Source of the DNA: Stropharia rugosoannulata
Taxonomy: Eukaryota; Basidiomycota; Agaricomycetes; Agaricales; Strophariaceae
DNA: 64,000 nucleotides
NCBI GenBank assembly: GCA_028532985.1
Contig: JANCIK010000008.1
Location: 1,612,001-1,676,000, forward strand
Direction: 5' to 3'
Of the stretch, positions 22,694 through 34,080 are shown piece after piece. The notes beneath the pieces are model-generated. The model was not told the origin of the DNA. It saw only the letters and a list, made by a program, of their open reading frames with translations, and did not search any database. The position numbers and the translations under genes were made by a program. Within the stretch, counting starts at the first letter, position 1, and each line of letters opens with the position of its first letter.

Positions 22694-24519
22694 ATGCTGT
22701 CAAAACACATAATTGCCGTTGCGCGAGGCCGCGGTATCCTCCGCCCAAAACAGCTGCAGGATGCTTCTAGACTGCTGTGAGTATGGCGCCTAAAATCGGC
22801 GAAAGAAAACGGGCCTAATCGTCCTGCCAGTAACCGTGCTAGGATAGCGCAGTTCCACTCTTCTCGCCTTCTGCAAGGTGAATGTTGCGCCGCACCTTAT
22901 TGCAAGCGAGGCTAACGCTGAAATTTATCAGCGGAAACCGTCAAGGTACCCCAGATGGCTGAGTCCATCAGCGAGGGTACGCTCAAGACTTGGTCAAAAC
23001 AAGTCGGCGACTCTGTTTCCGCAGATGAGGAGGTCGCTACCATCGAGACCGACAAGGTCCGTATGAACCGCAGCGATCTCCTCCGACCACTGACATCGTC
23101 CATTTCGTAACCTTGACGCGTTGCGTACATCTCTGACACTTCAGATCGACGTCTCCGTGACTGCGCCTCAATCCGGAACCATCATCAAATTGCTCGCAAA
23201 CGAGGAGGACACTGTGACAGTCGGACAGGACCTCTTCGTTATTGAGGCTGGTGAGGTCAGCGAATGTATGTCATTTCTTCTATGTCATTATGCATTTACG
23301 CTTACCCAACTCGACGGGTGCAGCCTCGTCTGCTGCCCCACCCAAGGAGGAAAAATCGGAAGCGCCCAAGGAGGAGAGCTCAAAACCTGCTGAACCTTCG
23401 AAACCTGCTGCTCCCCAGCCCGAGAAACAGGAATCAAAACCTGCCCCACCGCCCCCGACAGAAACGGCTTCGAAGCCCAAGGAGTCGACGCCTAAGAAAG
23501 AGTCGAAGGAGCCTGCACCCGCACCCAGACCCGTTGCTGGAAGCCGTAATGAGACAAGGGTAAGTATGGGCTGATTGCACCACTTTTTATGTTAAATCTT
23601 TTTGAAGGTGAAAATGAACCGCATGCGTCTCCGCATCGCAGAGCGTCTCAAGCAGTCACAGAACGCTGCTGCATCGTTGACAACGTTCAACGAGATTGAT
23701 ATGTCTGCGCTTGTCGAGATGCGCAAGAAGTACAAGGCCTCTGTGCTTGATGAGCATGGTGTCAAGCTCGGTTTCATGTCCTTCTTCGCCCGTGCCTGCG
23801 CTCTCGCCCTGAAAGAAATTCCTGCCGCCAATGCCAGCATTGAGGGAGAGGAAATTGTTTACCGTGACTACGTCGACTTGAGCGTCGCTGTCGCCACCCC
23901 GAAGGGCCTTGTCACCCCCGTCGTGCGGAATGTGGAGTCTATGGGTCTTATCGAAATTGAGAAGGAGATTGCCGCACTCGGTGCAAAGGTGCGTGGCGAA
24001 AATCACTGCGCGGGTGCGACCATGCGTGCTGACCTCTATTTTTAGGCACGCGCTGGCAAGTTGAGCCTTGAGGACATGGCTGGCGGAAGCTTCACCATGT
24101 ACGTTGATACACATTGAAAAGCTGACCTTGTCTAATCAAAATCCATCAGCTCGAATGGTGGTGTCTTCGGATCGCTTTACGGTACACCCATTATCAACTT
24201 GCCACAGTCGGCGGTTCTGGGTGCGTCATAGAGCTTGACATAACAGAAGGAAGCTAACGCATGACGTCAATCAGGCATGCATGCTATTAACGACCGCCCT
24301 GTTGCCATTAACGGACAGGTCGTCATCCGACCTATCATGGTCGTCGCGCTCACCTACGACCATCGTCTCCTCGACGGCCGTGAGGGTGTCACTTTCCTCG
24401 GTATGTATATCGCCTTTTATGCAGGAGGGAGTTGGAGCGCTGATCGGCGTCACCTACCTACTATAGTGAAAGTTAAGCAGTACCTTGAGGACCCCTCGAA
24501 GATGCTCCTCGCCGCTTAA
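22694..24519 (+). CDS. KGD2: Dihydrolipoyllysine-residue succinyltransferase, E2 of 2-oxoglutarate dehydrogenase
   Basis: Ten exons: 22694..22776, 22843..22877, 22932..23056, 23145..23250, 23324..23559, 23608..23988, 24046..24098, 24150..24220, 24275..24400, 24467..24519; 422 aa. A basic, Ser/Leu/Arg-rich mitochondrial presequence ends near HSSRLLQ. The lipoyl domain follows ([13 protein letters not shown]; lipoylated Lys in ETDKIDV). A linker rich in Lys, Pro, Glu and Ser (about residues 120-190) replaces a subunit-binding domain, as in yeast Kgd2. The catalytic domain contains [13 protein letters not shown] and the active-site motif [10 protein letters not shown]. Known reaction: succinyl transfer from lipoamide to CoA in the mitochondrial matrix, in the TCA cycle; the same E2 serves the 2-oxoadipate complex. 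Every exon joins in phase. Donor GTCCGT at 23057 is slightly unusual. Confidence 0.96.
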
Positions 24520-25136
24520 ATACCAGTGATGATGCACATTGCGAACAACGCTGTATCTCACTAAATCTCCTGGTCTCGTTGGAGGATACTAAATATATAA
24601 TGTAACGTCTCTTCTTCGGGATAAACCTTTTTTAATGAATGTCTGTTTCCTATCACACTCTCACCCTCGTTTAAACTTTTCTGTCCTAACCTTTTCCTGT
24701 CCTTTTCGACTTGTCAAGACTTTTGCGTATGTGTATGTATGTACGTATAGGGGGTACATGCGTTATTTTTGCGTAGAATGTTGGCTGTGCCTGGGAGGTG
24801 TATGCTAGCCTTTCGTCGTCGCCACCAAAGGTGGCGATTTTATAGATGATTCGCACTATAGTGCCCCTCTTTCAGATTTGTGCAATTCCTCCCCATTCCC
24901 CGCTTTCCCCTATCTCCCCACATCTTAGCCTGCAGCAAACATCTACAAGCATTTGGTTCAAAGATCTTGTTCCATGCTCCGAAGGGGACTCAGGATCGCC
25001 AAGAAAGTAGTCAAATAACATGTGCTTCCAGAACATGTTCTTTTATTAACCTATGATGTACAATATGAAATTACAAAAAAATTTACCCCACATAGACCCC
25101 GCATTGCAAAAGAGAGAAAAATGAGAAAACACTTGG
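24520..25136. other. Tail-to-tail intergenic region
   Basis: Between the KGD2 stop and the stop of a minus-strand gene. It is T/C-rich after KGD2, consistent with its 3' UTR. Nothing else was recognised. Confidence 0.5.
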
Positions 25137-25898
25137 TCATCGATGTTGGTGACTCCAGATTGTCTGGTTTATAGCAAAAGCAGCAAGTACTGCTGCGTGA
25201 ATAAGGTTGACGGACGCCTCGCGAACTAGTAAGGGAGACGGAGGTAAGTTGGACAGCACTATCTCGAGAGCGAACTCGTCTTTTGTGTGGTACACCGCAG
25301 TGATGTTGAAGAAGAACGGCCACTGCGCGAATAAATTCGGGTCGGCGTCGCAGGGCAGGAAGGGCGATGGGTGGAACTGGAATTGAGTCTCCTGCGTCGT
25401 CACGTCCGACAGTAGTGTAAGCGCTGACAATGCGTTTTCCTTGTGTCCGCGGTTGCGTGGTGGGTGCGACACCCTGAGTGCGACTCGGCCGCCGTCGCTT
25501 CCTAGCCTGAACCACTTCTGACAGCCGTACCGCGTGCGCATGCTGAACGCGCCCCCACTGTGTGTGCGTGCCGTGCAAAAATAGGACAGATAAAACGCAT
25601 GCATATTCAGAGAAACGAAGGGGGAGATATATTTAGCGAATGGCTCTGCACGTCCGACGGGGCGCGCCCCGCGGGCGGAGGAAGAAGGGGTTGGGGGGGG
25701 AACTCACCTGCCGGGAAAGAGCGAGGTCATGTCGTCGATGTACGTCGACAGCGGGATCTGCAGCAGCCCGAGCGACGGTGCGTCGAGCACGTCGACGCCC
25801 AGCTCGGCGGAGTGCGTGATCTGCGCCCAGCTCTCCGTACTGTCTGCGTAGCTGAACACGGTGCCCGGCCCAGTGTGGCGAATGTCGACGAAGGGCAT
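25137..25898 (-). CDS. Unrecognised two-exon protein
   Basis: Exons complement(25708..25898, 25137..25557); the 150-nt intron has donor GTGAGT and acceptor ACACAG and joins AG|T in frame; 203 aa. The N-terminus MPFVDIRHTGPGTVFSYAD suggests a beta-rich start. The middle is Arg-rich (KWFRLGSDGGRVALRVS), followed by NLFAQWPFFFNITAVYH and a C-terminal hydrophobic helix (LIHAAVLAAFAINQTIW). An upstream in-frame ATG at 26108 would add 70 Pro-rich residues with low-complexity character, so I prefer 25898. High GC and GC-ending codons contrast with the sequence to its left. I recognise no family; it may be a small enzyme or structural protein conserved in mushrooms. Confidence 0.58.
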
Positions 25899-27229
25899 GG
25901 CGGCGGGCGGGCGGTGCGGTGCCTGCGCAACTGCGGTGCGGTAGCAGTGCGTTGTGCTGCTGCCTGGCAGACGTTTGAAGTGCAGGCGCAGAGGCTCGGC
26001 CGCTGGGTATGGGGGGCTACAGCGGCTCATGGATGGGTATCTAAGTGGTGGTGGTGGTGGTTGTGGTGGTAGGGGTATTAGATGGATTCGCGTGCCACTA
26101 GATGCCAACGCGCACGGATTTGGTAGTAATCAACAGCGGCATATTATGCGGCGCCAACTGGGGCCACATGATGGTCCATAAGCTTGCTTAGTTATTGAGG
26201 ACCAATTTGACCCGCTCTCTTGGCCCTCTATTATGCATCCTTTTGCACTGCAATGCCGCCGTCGTACGCGGCACGCTCACGATCAGGGGCATGCCCCGGC
26301 CGTCGTCACTCCAAGTCAATGTCCTCTGCAAGGCAGTATCTCGCCTGACCCTGAAGGTCTACATGCATGGGTATTCTCTCAGAATCATGGGACACCTAGG
26401 ATGTGAAGCCTGTACAATCCGAATAACATAAATGTATAAGACATGCATTTAGTTCTTTACAACTGTATTGTAAGAATTGACCTATTTTTGGTAAGCCATT
26501 TACCCCGCACCGCGAAATTTTATGCAGGCGCTGTAAAGTTGAACCGCTCGAAGCGCCTGACCGCAGTCATCTTGGGAGGACCCGTTTGGCAGTTCCGACT
26601 GAGACCGGCGCCAGTATGGGTAACTATCTTACTATATTTAGGCATTGGCTACACTAGAAAAGCAGTACACACCCCACTAACATTCACTCCCTCCGGATAC
26701 ATGGCGGTCCGAGTAAGCAATCAAAGTGTTGTCACTTTATCTACCTTTTTAGGCAGCATGTTCGCATACGCCACTTGAGTGTCATCTTCGAAACGCCTAC
26801 TGACAAACACAACTTTACCAATGCATTGAATGAAATTGTAGGGCTGCGGAATCACTTATATATGGATTTTGTCAGCTATGTTTCAGGCCTAAATTGAGCG
26901 CATTTAGCTTTTACGGAGCCCTCTTACTGGCATATAGTAAGCGGCGTTCTACTTTGCAAGATATATCAAGGGTTCCCCAAATCTTAAAGCATTTTTTCGT
27001 CCTCCCATTAACAGTACTAGATTGTCGTACTGGCAGTGTCTCCATTATTTGTCGTATAGGCAAATTTCTTGCTGTACGTGCAATTATTTGGTATACAAGC
27101 GTGCATGCATTTTATATCTACACAAGGACCCTCCAGACGGCTGCAATAACCTTTGCGGTGCACGGTTTGCACTATCGGACTTCATGAGTTACTCTACTAC
27201 CATCAGAGACCAACCTGCAATGTCTTACT
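25899..27229. other. Intergenic with probable gene relics
   Basis: After the upstream region of the preceding gene there is no intact gene. From about 26500 to 26780 a frame contains LNRSKRLTAVILGG followed by hydrophobic residues, resembling the fourth-helix region of DUF6534 proteins. The rest is AT-rich with scattered hydrophobic frames. Given the F-box relic directly after it, this may be a decayed copy of the 17.6-21.3-kb gene pair. Confidence 0.35.
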
Positions 27230-28130
27230 TCCAGGACGTTTCTGCGGATAAACGCATAGCTCACTATCATGGCCACTTTGGACGTATTAAATGACAAGAC
27301 CACGCTGATGGCTGCCGCCCTCTCATACCGTGCGCTTGCATAGCATACCCTAGCCAGGCGTCGTTATTCAAGTTTGTACACTTGAGGTCGGGGCAAGAGT
27401 CACTCGCATGAGGCGCTCTATGCAATAAGTTCTCAATTCTGCTGGCACACGAGCCGAGTGAGCCCGCTACCTTTGCATTTGCATAGTGCACGATGCCAAA
27501 TGGGACACGTTTTGGACAAACTCGAATTTACAGCCTGCGTCCTCGGCCAGTACACAAGCATTGAACGTTTGAACGTTCTGTCGGAAAAATCGGCCGTAGG
27601 ACGCTCGATCGTTCGCTCCGCGCTCCAATGTATCGCGAACGCAGAAAACCGGCAGATTTCTACTTCTTCTACTACATACTGACAACGGTACACACGGTGG
27701 GCCCGGGTGATGTATGCGTATGCGCATGCGGACATAGTGTCATATTTCCACGTTCTTACTTGACTGTTTCCCTTCTTTGCTCCAAAACCGCTTGTCATTC
27801 GAGGAGTTGTCAGAGTACCCCGGGAATCCCGGACGAGAACGGTAAATCAGCTGCTTGATTCCAGAAATGGTTGGAAGAGGTTGGACTCGGAGTCCGTATC
27901 TGAGTTAACCTTTGGCGATGATCTGGACTGCTTCTCACCACGACCGTAAGCATAACCTGCTTGTGCTGGTCAAATATTCAACTTGTCAGCCTGAGCGCTA
28001 AACGATATATGATATCCATCCGCTCAGAGCACACAAATTCGGTCGCATCTCCGTCACTTGTCTTGCTAACGCCCGACACTCAACGTAAGCTGTTTAGTAG
28101 TATTAAACCACGACTTGGACTCTCCCATGG
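27230..28130 (+). pseudogene. Decayed copy of the F-box gene at 20039-21266
   Basis: Long stretches match the intact gene: GACCACGCTGATGGCTGCCG at about 27298 corresponds to 20149 onward, and CATATTTCCACGTTCTTA near 27740 corresponds to 20560 onward. The match continues through the intron donor (27945 onward) and weakly into exon 2. The copy lacks the part equivalent to about 20700-20880 and carries many small insertions, frameshifts and stops, for example GCTTGCATAGCATACCC where the gene has GCTGGCGTACCC. It cannot encode the protein. Confidence 0.85.
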
Positions 28131-30633
28131 GGAGGCCGCCGGCCTGGAACAAAGCAAACAGTGGACTTGTGGAGCTCGCAAGTTAGTACTAGGCGGTTGA
28201 CTTCACGCTCTGACTATAAGTTGGTGCAAGACACTTAGGGTGGAAAGACCTTAGACAACAAGAATCCTCCCACTGAGGGTGTAAATTAATCTGACAAGTC
28301 TTCGTGGTTTTGACTTGCATGTCTTTTTTTTTTGATTGATTGATCGCTTTGACGACTTGAATTGAAGACATAAGACTTCTGTTACTATGATGAGAGAACA
28401 GAACGATGGGAAGAGTCAACTTAAGACATATTGACCTAGATCTCCAGATAACCTGACGATACCTCAAATTGGGCCGGGCCGCGTCACACCCTCCCGTAAT
28501 TTTAATCTCGGTCATATAGTCTATTACTAGGCTGCGTTTTGGTTTGAGCACACACACATATATATGTGTGCGTCCGGACTCCGGAGAAAAGAAAAAGAAA
28601 TGCAATCGAAGTGTCATGTTGATGTCGATGTCACCGTCGTGTCGTGTCAACGCAGTCCTTCCAAGTTCTGAGCCCACACGATAAAGGTTGTGTCACATCC
28701 AAGTCTGATTCGAGTGTTACATCTGTACACTACTTCAACGTTCAACGCCTTCCATACTATGATATGATATGATATCCTGTCCTGTCAGCGTATGGCACTG
28801 GTTGCCCCATACGTCAGACCCTCGAGCTTCGAATCTAACCTGCCTCTTGGCGTGTGTAGAGTAGAGAGTAGAGTGGAGTGGAGTAGAGTATGTAGTCGGC
28901 TAGTTTATACCATGCTATAGTAGAGCAGTCGAAGTCGCATTATGGCACTGGCACGCCCACGCCCAGTGATTTGTAAGTTGAGTTAGTATGGAACACCGAA
29001 TATCAACACTGAATTATTTATAAAACCAGACTTCCGTGTCCGTGTCCGAGTCCATTGCATATGCATAAGCATATCAGTGAGAGCGAAGGAAGCGCATCGG
29101 CAGAGTGCATGTTGAAGGAAGCACTGGCGTCAGTAGAGAGCGAATTAAAAGGAAGTGTGACATACTCTATGTTTGTCTTTGAGAAGAAGCGAGCATGCAG
29201 AAAAATAAACTGAGGAGGAGAAAGAACTTGCTAGTGCACAGTGTGGCGGCCTAAGTAGTAGCTAAATTCCCAAAACACATCGGAGAACAGAACAGAATTC
29301 GACTTGAGAAGAAGCGCGAGTTGGACTCTTCATCGGCTGACTCGGATTCGGGTTCTATTGGTCCTCTCTCTATACCCGCACTGCTTGTAAAACATACCCA
29401 ATTCAACATTCTCGTACCCAGTAACATTCTCGTACTCAATTTAACATCCTCGTGTATACCCAATTCAACGTTCTCGTACTCAAATCAACATTCTCGTACC
29501 CAATTCTCGTACCCACACCGCAGCCATAGCCGCACCCGGATTCAGCGGTGCTTCTCTTCCACGTATGTAGTTAGTAGGAAGACAAACCGAGTATGTACAT
29601 AGATACTATAATAGGTGCTCGCTTCGCTCGCAATAACTGCGGTTGGACGCCGGCGGTGAAGAACCACGCGAAGCTGTCGGGCGGGCGGGCGTATATACGC
29701 TTGACCCCCCCAAAGGCAAGCATGAGCGAGTCGGATTCGGACGTGACAGGTTGACTGGCTACAGTAGTACTATTGCTGGCGCGATGTACGTTGTGAGGTT
29801 AGTGTTCTGTCCTGTTTCTGTGTCTCCCTCCGATGACGACGAGGCGAGACGGAATGAGATGAAATGAGATGAGTCTGGACGAGGGCACTGTTTGGACTTG
29901 AGCTTTGGAAGTTATTGGATGGATGGATGGATGTAGTTGCGTGCTTGTTTGATTACCGTACACTGTACACTCTGTGCTAAATTCTTGAAAGTTGAACACC
30001 GAATTATGGCACGATGCCCGGGGATAACATATCGATAAGTACTAAATACTAAATACCAAGTGTTCTGACAGTGCGCAGCGCGCGAAGTTCTTCTGGGTTC
30101 TGAATTCGCACGGATTCTGGGTTCGCACGGATGCGGGCGGGCGGGGGGCGGGGTGCCGTATACCCCCTGGTACTCTATTGAGCGGTACGTATGTCTGCTT
30201 CTTGGACTTTGTGAACGGCCGACGATGACGTCTGCTCGGTGTTCTTCCGCGATGCTCGTGGGCCGTGGTTGAAGACATGTCCCTGCCAGTGGGAGTGGAG
30301 TGCGTGCAGGACCTCAAGGCCTCAAGGCGTTAGGCCTCATCCCGAGGTGTGCAGGGCGTGCCCTGTGCATGGATCGCGATCTGGCTCGATTGAAGATGAG
30401 AGGACGGAGAAGCGAGAATGGATAAGGCAAGGGCCGACCAGGGGCAATTTAGCAGAATAGAGCGTAATGCAGCCCTCGAGGTGCGTGGGAAGTGGATAGA
30501 GAGACAAGTGCTAATCTATAAACGGGCGAGATCAAACTCCGTGACACGTTTCCGCTTGCTATTTATTCTGCCCTCAAATCCCACAGAGTCCAGCTCGCCC
30601 CCCGCCAGCCCAGCACCAGCCACCACAATCCAA
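28131..30633. other. Non-coding stretch with simple repeats
   Basis: No convincing gene. Contains short tandem words: ATGAT/ATATG near 28758-28775, GAGTA/GAGTG runs near 28858-28890, GGAT repeats near 29920-29932, and the minisatellite at 29400-29516. Probably includes the promoter and 5' UTR of the next gene. Confidence 0.5.
29400..29516. repeat. Minisatellite, CATTCTCGTAC(C/T)CAA unit
   Basis: About seven imperfect copies of a unit around ATTCTCGTACCCAATTCAAC, with alternating CCCA and CTCA variants. Non-coding. Confidence 0.75.
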
Positions 30634-31358
30634 ATGCTCCGCTCACCCACCCGCCCTTCGTTCCCGCGCTCACAGAGCATCACCCCGCCGCCCTCCCCCA
30701 CCTCACAGCGCACAGCAGGCCCGGGCCAGCGTCTCTCCCGCCGCGTCTCCGGCGTATTCAGCACCCTCGTCAACCTCCACCGCTCCTCCTCCTCCTCCTC
30801 CTCTTCCTCCTCCAGCTCCAGCTCGGCCTGGGTCCCGTCCTCGCGCGCGCGCACCCGCACCACCCTTTGCTCCGGCGCGCCGAAGAGCCACCCGGGCGTC
30901 GCAGCGGGGCGCAGGGGCGACGCGGGGACAGTGCCCGTCGAGTACGCCGAGCAGTACGTGTGCAAGGGCGGCGTGAACGTTGCCACCCTCCTCCGTGCCA
31001 CCCGCCTCGCCCTCCTCGAGCACTGTCACCACATCGGCGCGAATGCGCTCGTCGATGAGGAGTACGTCCTGCGTTGTCTTCCGTTGTCTTGTATTATCCT
31101 GACCTGTCCTAGATGGGAATGCCGCATCTCGGGCCCTGGACCCAAGGCCGCTCCGAATGGGTCGTACAAAGTCGACGTACGTACCCTCCCTTCCCTTCTT
31201 TCAATCCATTGTCCTTATCCGAGCCTGACTGTGCGTAGATCGTGTACACGGCTGGGGCGACGCGCTCGACGGCGGCTGACCCGCGCAACCCCGTCCACCT
31301 CGAAAAGGTGCAGAACATCCCGGGCCTCATGACCATTGTCCGCCGCAAGAACGAGTGA
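30634..31358 (+). CDS. Small Ser-rich protein, unrecognised
   Basis: Exons 30634..31061, 31113..31176 and 31239..31358; donors GTACGT twice, acceptors CCTAG and CGTAG, all in phase; 203 aa. The first 65 residues are Ser/Pro/Arg-rich and disordered (SPTRPSFPRSQSITPPPSP), with about 14 consecutive Ser near residue 47 encoded by TCC/TCT repeats. The C-terminal half looks folded: YVCKGGVNVATLLRATR, ECRISGPG, SYKVDIVYTAGATRSTAAD, and ends NIPGLMTIVRRKNE. Similar short C-terminal modules occur in mushroom hypothetical proteins, but I know no function. An upstream extension of the same frame to 30418 is probably 5' UTR. It sits alone in a repeat-rich island of about 7 kb. Confidence 0.7.
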
Positions 31359-32744
31359 GCCCATCGTCTAGTTAGCTTCCGCCCCCACACTCGCGGATCT
31401 CGGGCGCGATAAACCTGTCATACGTCCCGCATATACGCTATACCCAATCCGTTCTCCCGAGTCCCGCCCCCGCTCCCTCGCTTCACGTCACCCTCGCCTC
31501 CCACGTCACCCTTCACCTGCGCCCTGCGCCCGCGTCGACTACAACTGTACATCACCCGGACTTTTGGTTCTCGCCAACCGCAAAAACAAAACAATTAATT
31601 GTACACTACACCACGCCATGCCCTTGCCCTTCTTGGCACCCCCCTCGCACCCGCGCCTGCGCTTCCGACACTCTTTTTTCATTCCATCACTCCTTCCTTT
31701 CTTCCTCGCTTGCGATCACATTGTTTCTCCCTCCGCCTCCTCTCCGCGCTCATCGAGCCGACGCTCGCTAACCGACGCCCTCGCTTCGCCCGCACCCATA
31801 CGCGGGCGCGGGCGCCGCTCCACCCCCATTCCACGCATCGCACAAGCGCGAGCGGCGAACTCGACGAGATCATGCGTCTACACCCAGGGGCTCTATAGAT
31901 GGGCGCCACACTTGACCGGCCCGCGGTTCCCCTGTTCGCGCGCACTTACCAGTTACCCACCGTCCAGGCTGGCAATTTCATTTAGCTTGTCCTTGTCCTT
32001 GTCCGTCCATTGTCCGTTGTCTCGACTTATCCGATTGTCCATTGTCTGGACTTGTCCAATTGTCCATCCCGCGTCTTCCATTCCGCTCGTCTCCACTTCA
32101 TCTCCACCCCGTCTCATCATTTCCACCCGGTCTCGTATGGGATGGATGGGCAGGCTAGCGAGGGAGCGAGCGAGTAGTGCTGCGTGGGAACTTGAGCCGA
32201 CGGAGGCGGCTGCGGCTGCGGGCGATCTGGCCTTCTTCTTTCTCTTGTCTGCTTCCTTTCCTTTTCCTTCTTTCCTTCCTACTATGGTTTCTTCTCCCCC
32301 CTCTGTATCACCACCACTACCAACGAACGATCATCTAAAAAGAGGCTGTTTGCCTATTTCTCCCCCGTTACCAGTTACTAGTTACCAGTTCTGATTCCAG
32401 TTCCGATTTCAGTTCCAAAAGGTTCACTTTCAATATTCAACCGCATCCATCCTTCAAGTCCTTTGTACATACATACACACATACCATACATACCCTCCCT
32501 CTCTCTCCCCGGATCATCATCCCATTCACACACGCTCTCTCTCATCCCGTCGGTCGGTCGGTCGCCGCGCATCGCTCAACGTCTACAACTTTATTTATGT
32601 ACTATTCCGTGTACTGTAGATCACATCACATCAGATCCTGATAGGTCAGATCAGGTCCGTAGCTTAGCTTAGCTTTAGTTTAACTCTTGTAACAAACCAT
32701 CATGGTGGATCCCGTACATGGGTACGGGTATGCCGTGCGTTAAT

Positions 32745-32810
32745 TGATTTTTTTTTTTTTTTTTTTGGTATTTCTTTTTTGGTATTGTTTTTTGGTATTG
32801 TTTTTTTTTG
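32745..32810. repeat. Poly-T and GGTATTG/T-tract repeat
   Basis: A T tract of about 20, followed by several copies of TTTTGGTATTG-like units separated by T runs. Confidence 0.8.
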
Positions 32811-33131
32811 TGAGCTGGGGTCCTTTGTGCCTTTGTGCCTTTGTGCCTTTGCCTTCTGAGTTTATTGAGTCTACTGAGCCTCTATGTATACATGTACAGG
32901 TGCCCCCGCCAATCCCATCTCACCCCATCCCATCATATCCCCCTGCACATCCCCCTGCATATCCCCCATCGCATTTCATCATGCCATCATGCATCACATC
33001 AGATCGCCGACGTTCACGCTCGCTCGCTCGTTCGCTAGCCGACGGCCCCTTCGCGAGTTTAATATTATTGTTAATTAAATCGCCAGTATGTAGTGCTGGT
33101 CAGAGTACAATTACTTGCTAGCGCTGGTGTG

Positions 33132-33302
33132 AAGCCGTGAGATGTGAGATGCGAAGCCGTGCGCGTGAGATGTGACTCGGCCGTGAGAGGTAAGAGGTTA
33201 GATGTGAGAGGTAAGATGTGAGAGGTAAGATGTAAGATGTGGAGCCGTGAGATGTGGAGCCGTGAGAGATGGGAGATGTAAAATGTGAGTGAGGTGACTC
33301 GC
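33132..33302. repeat. Degenerate GTGAGATGT tandem array
   Basis: Roughly 17 imperfect copies of a 9-10-nt word (GTGAGATGT, GTAAGATGT, GTGAGAGGT) interspersed with GGAGCC and GAAGCC. Purine-rich on the plus strand. Confidence 0.75.
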
Positions 33303-33628
33303 TACGCGCCCGGGGAACGACAGGGAACGACAGCTGAATGGGAGGTGAATTTCGGATAATTAATTAATGAAAATGAAAAAAGGAGAAGAGAGTAATAAAG
33401 TTCGAAAAAGGAGAGAAGAGTAATTACATATTCGCACTCGGCGCCGCCGTATGCGCACGCGCATAATGCGCATCAGGTTCAGGAAGTTCAGGAAGTTCGA
33501 GTTCGACTTGTGACTTACTTCGCATCTCAGGAATATGAATCGGCTGCGCAGTGCCGCGCTTTTATATAATATACGGTAAGTACGAGTGTCATTCAAGCTC
33601 AAATATGACACTGTGCCCACTGCGCTCG

Positions 33629-33660
33629 ATACCGATACCGATACCGATACTGATACTGAT
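33629..33660. repeat. (GATACC/GATACT)n microsatellite
   Basis: Five to six tandem hexamers GATACC changing to GATACT. Confidence 0.85.
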
Positions 33661-34035
33661 GTGTATAGGTATGTATAATACCGCACAAGCCTCACGATGC
33701 ATAGAGTAGAGTAGAGTAGATAGATACACCCACAGAGCAATCGCAACAGCAGGACGCGAACAAGGATACGATAGACATATATAGAGTGTATACATAATAC
33801 ACCAGTGCATACGGTTCGCGATGTAAGTTTCGCCCCCGCCCCGCCCCGTTCCATTATCTCAATGCGCATCAATGTGTCAATCAGCCTAAGCTAGCAAATC
33901 AGCCGCAATCAGGTTTCTGACTATGTGTACACGGTCGGGCAGACGACGGAGCCTAAGTCCGTGGCCCGTGGGCGATCCATGATTCCATCACCCACCTGAA
34001 AAACCTAATATATGTACCTTATCGTATTGCCCTTT

Positions 34036-34080
34036 GCCATCGCCACTGCCACTGCCACTGCCATCGCCATCGCCATCGCG
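34036..34080. repeat. (GCCACT/GCCATC)n microsatellite
   Basis: Seven tandem hexamers, GCCACT then GCCATC, ending in GCGAGC. Confidence 0.85.

Noticed and set aside
28189..28677. 162-codon minus-strand frame
   Set aside because: Includes a poly-Phe/Lys low-complexity run and lies between a pseudogene and simple repeats; no support.
31564..32394. 276-codon plus-strand frame
   Set aside because: Composition is Ser/Pro/Leu/Arg low complexity inside a pyrimidine-rich simple-sequence region; no domain, splice support or coding-like codon use.
33132..33302. Repeat array as a CRISPR
   Set aside because: Units are 9-10 nt, degenerate and without unique spacers, in a eukaryotic genome.
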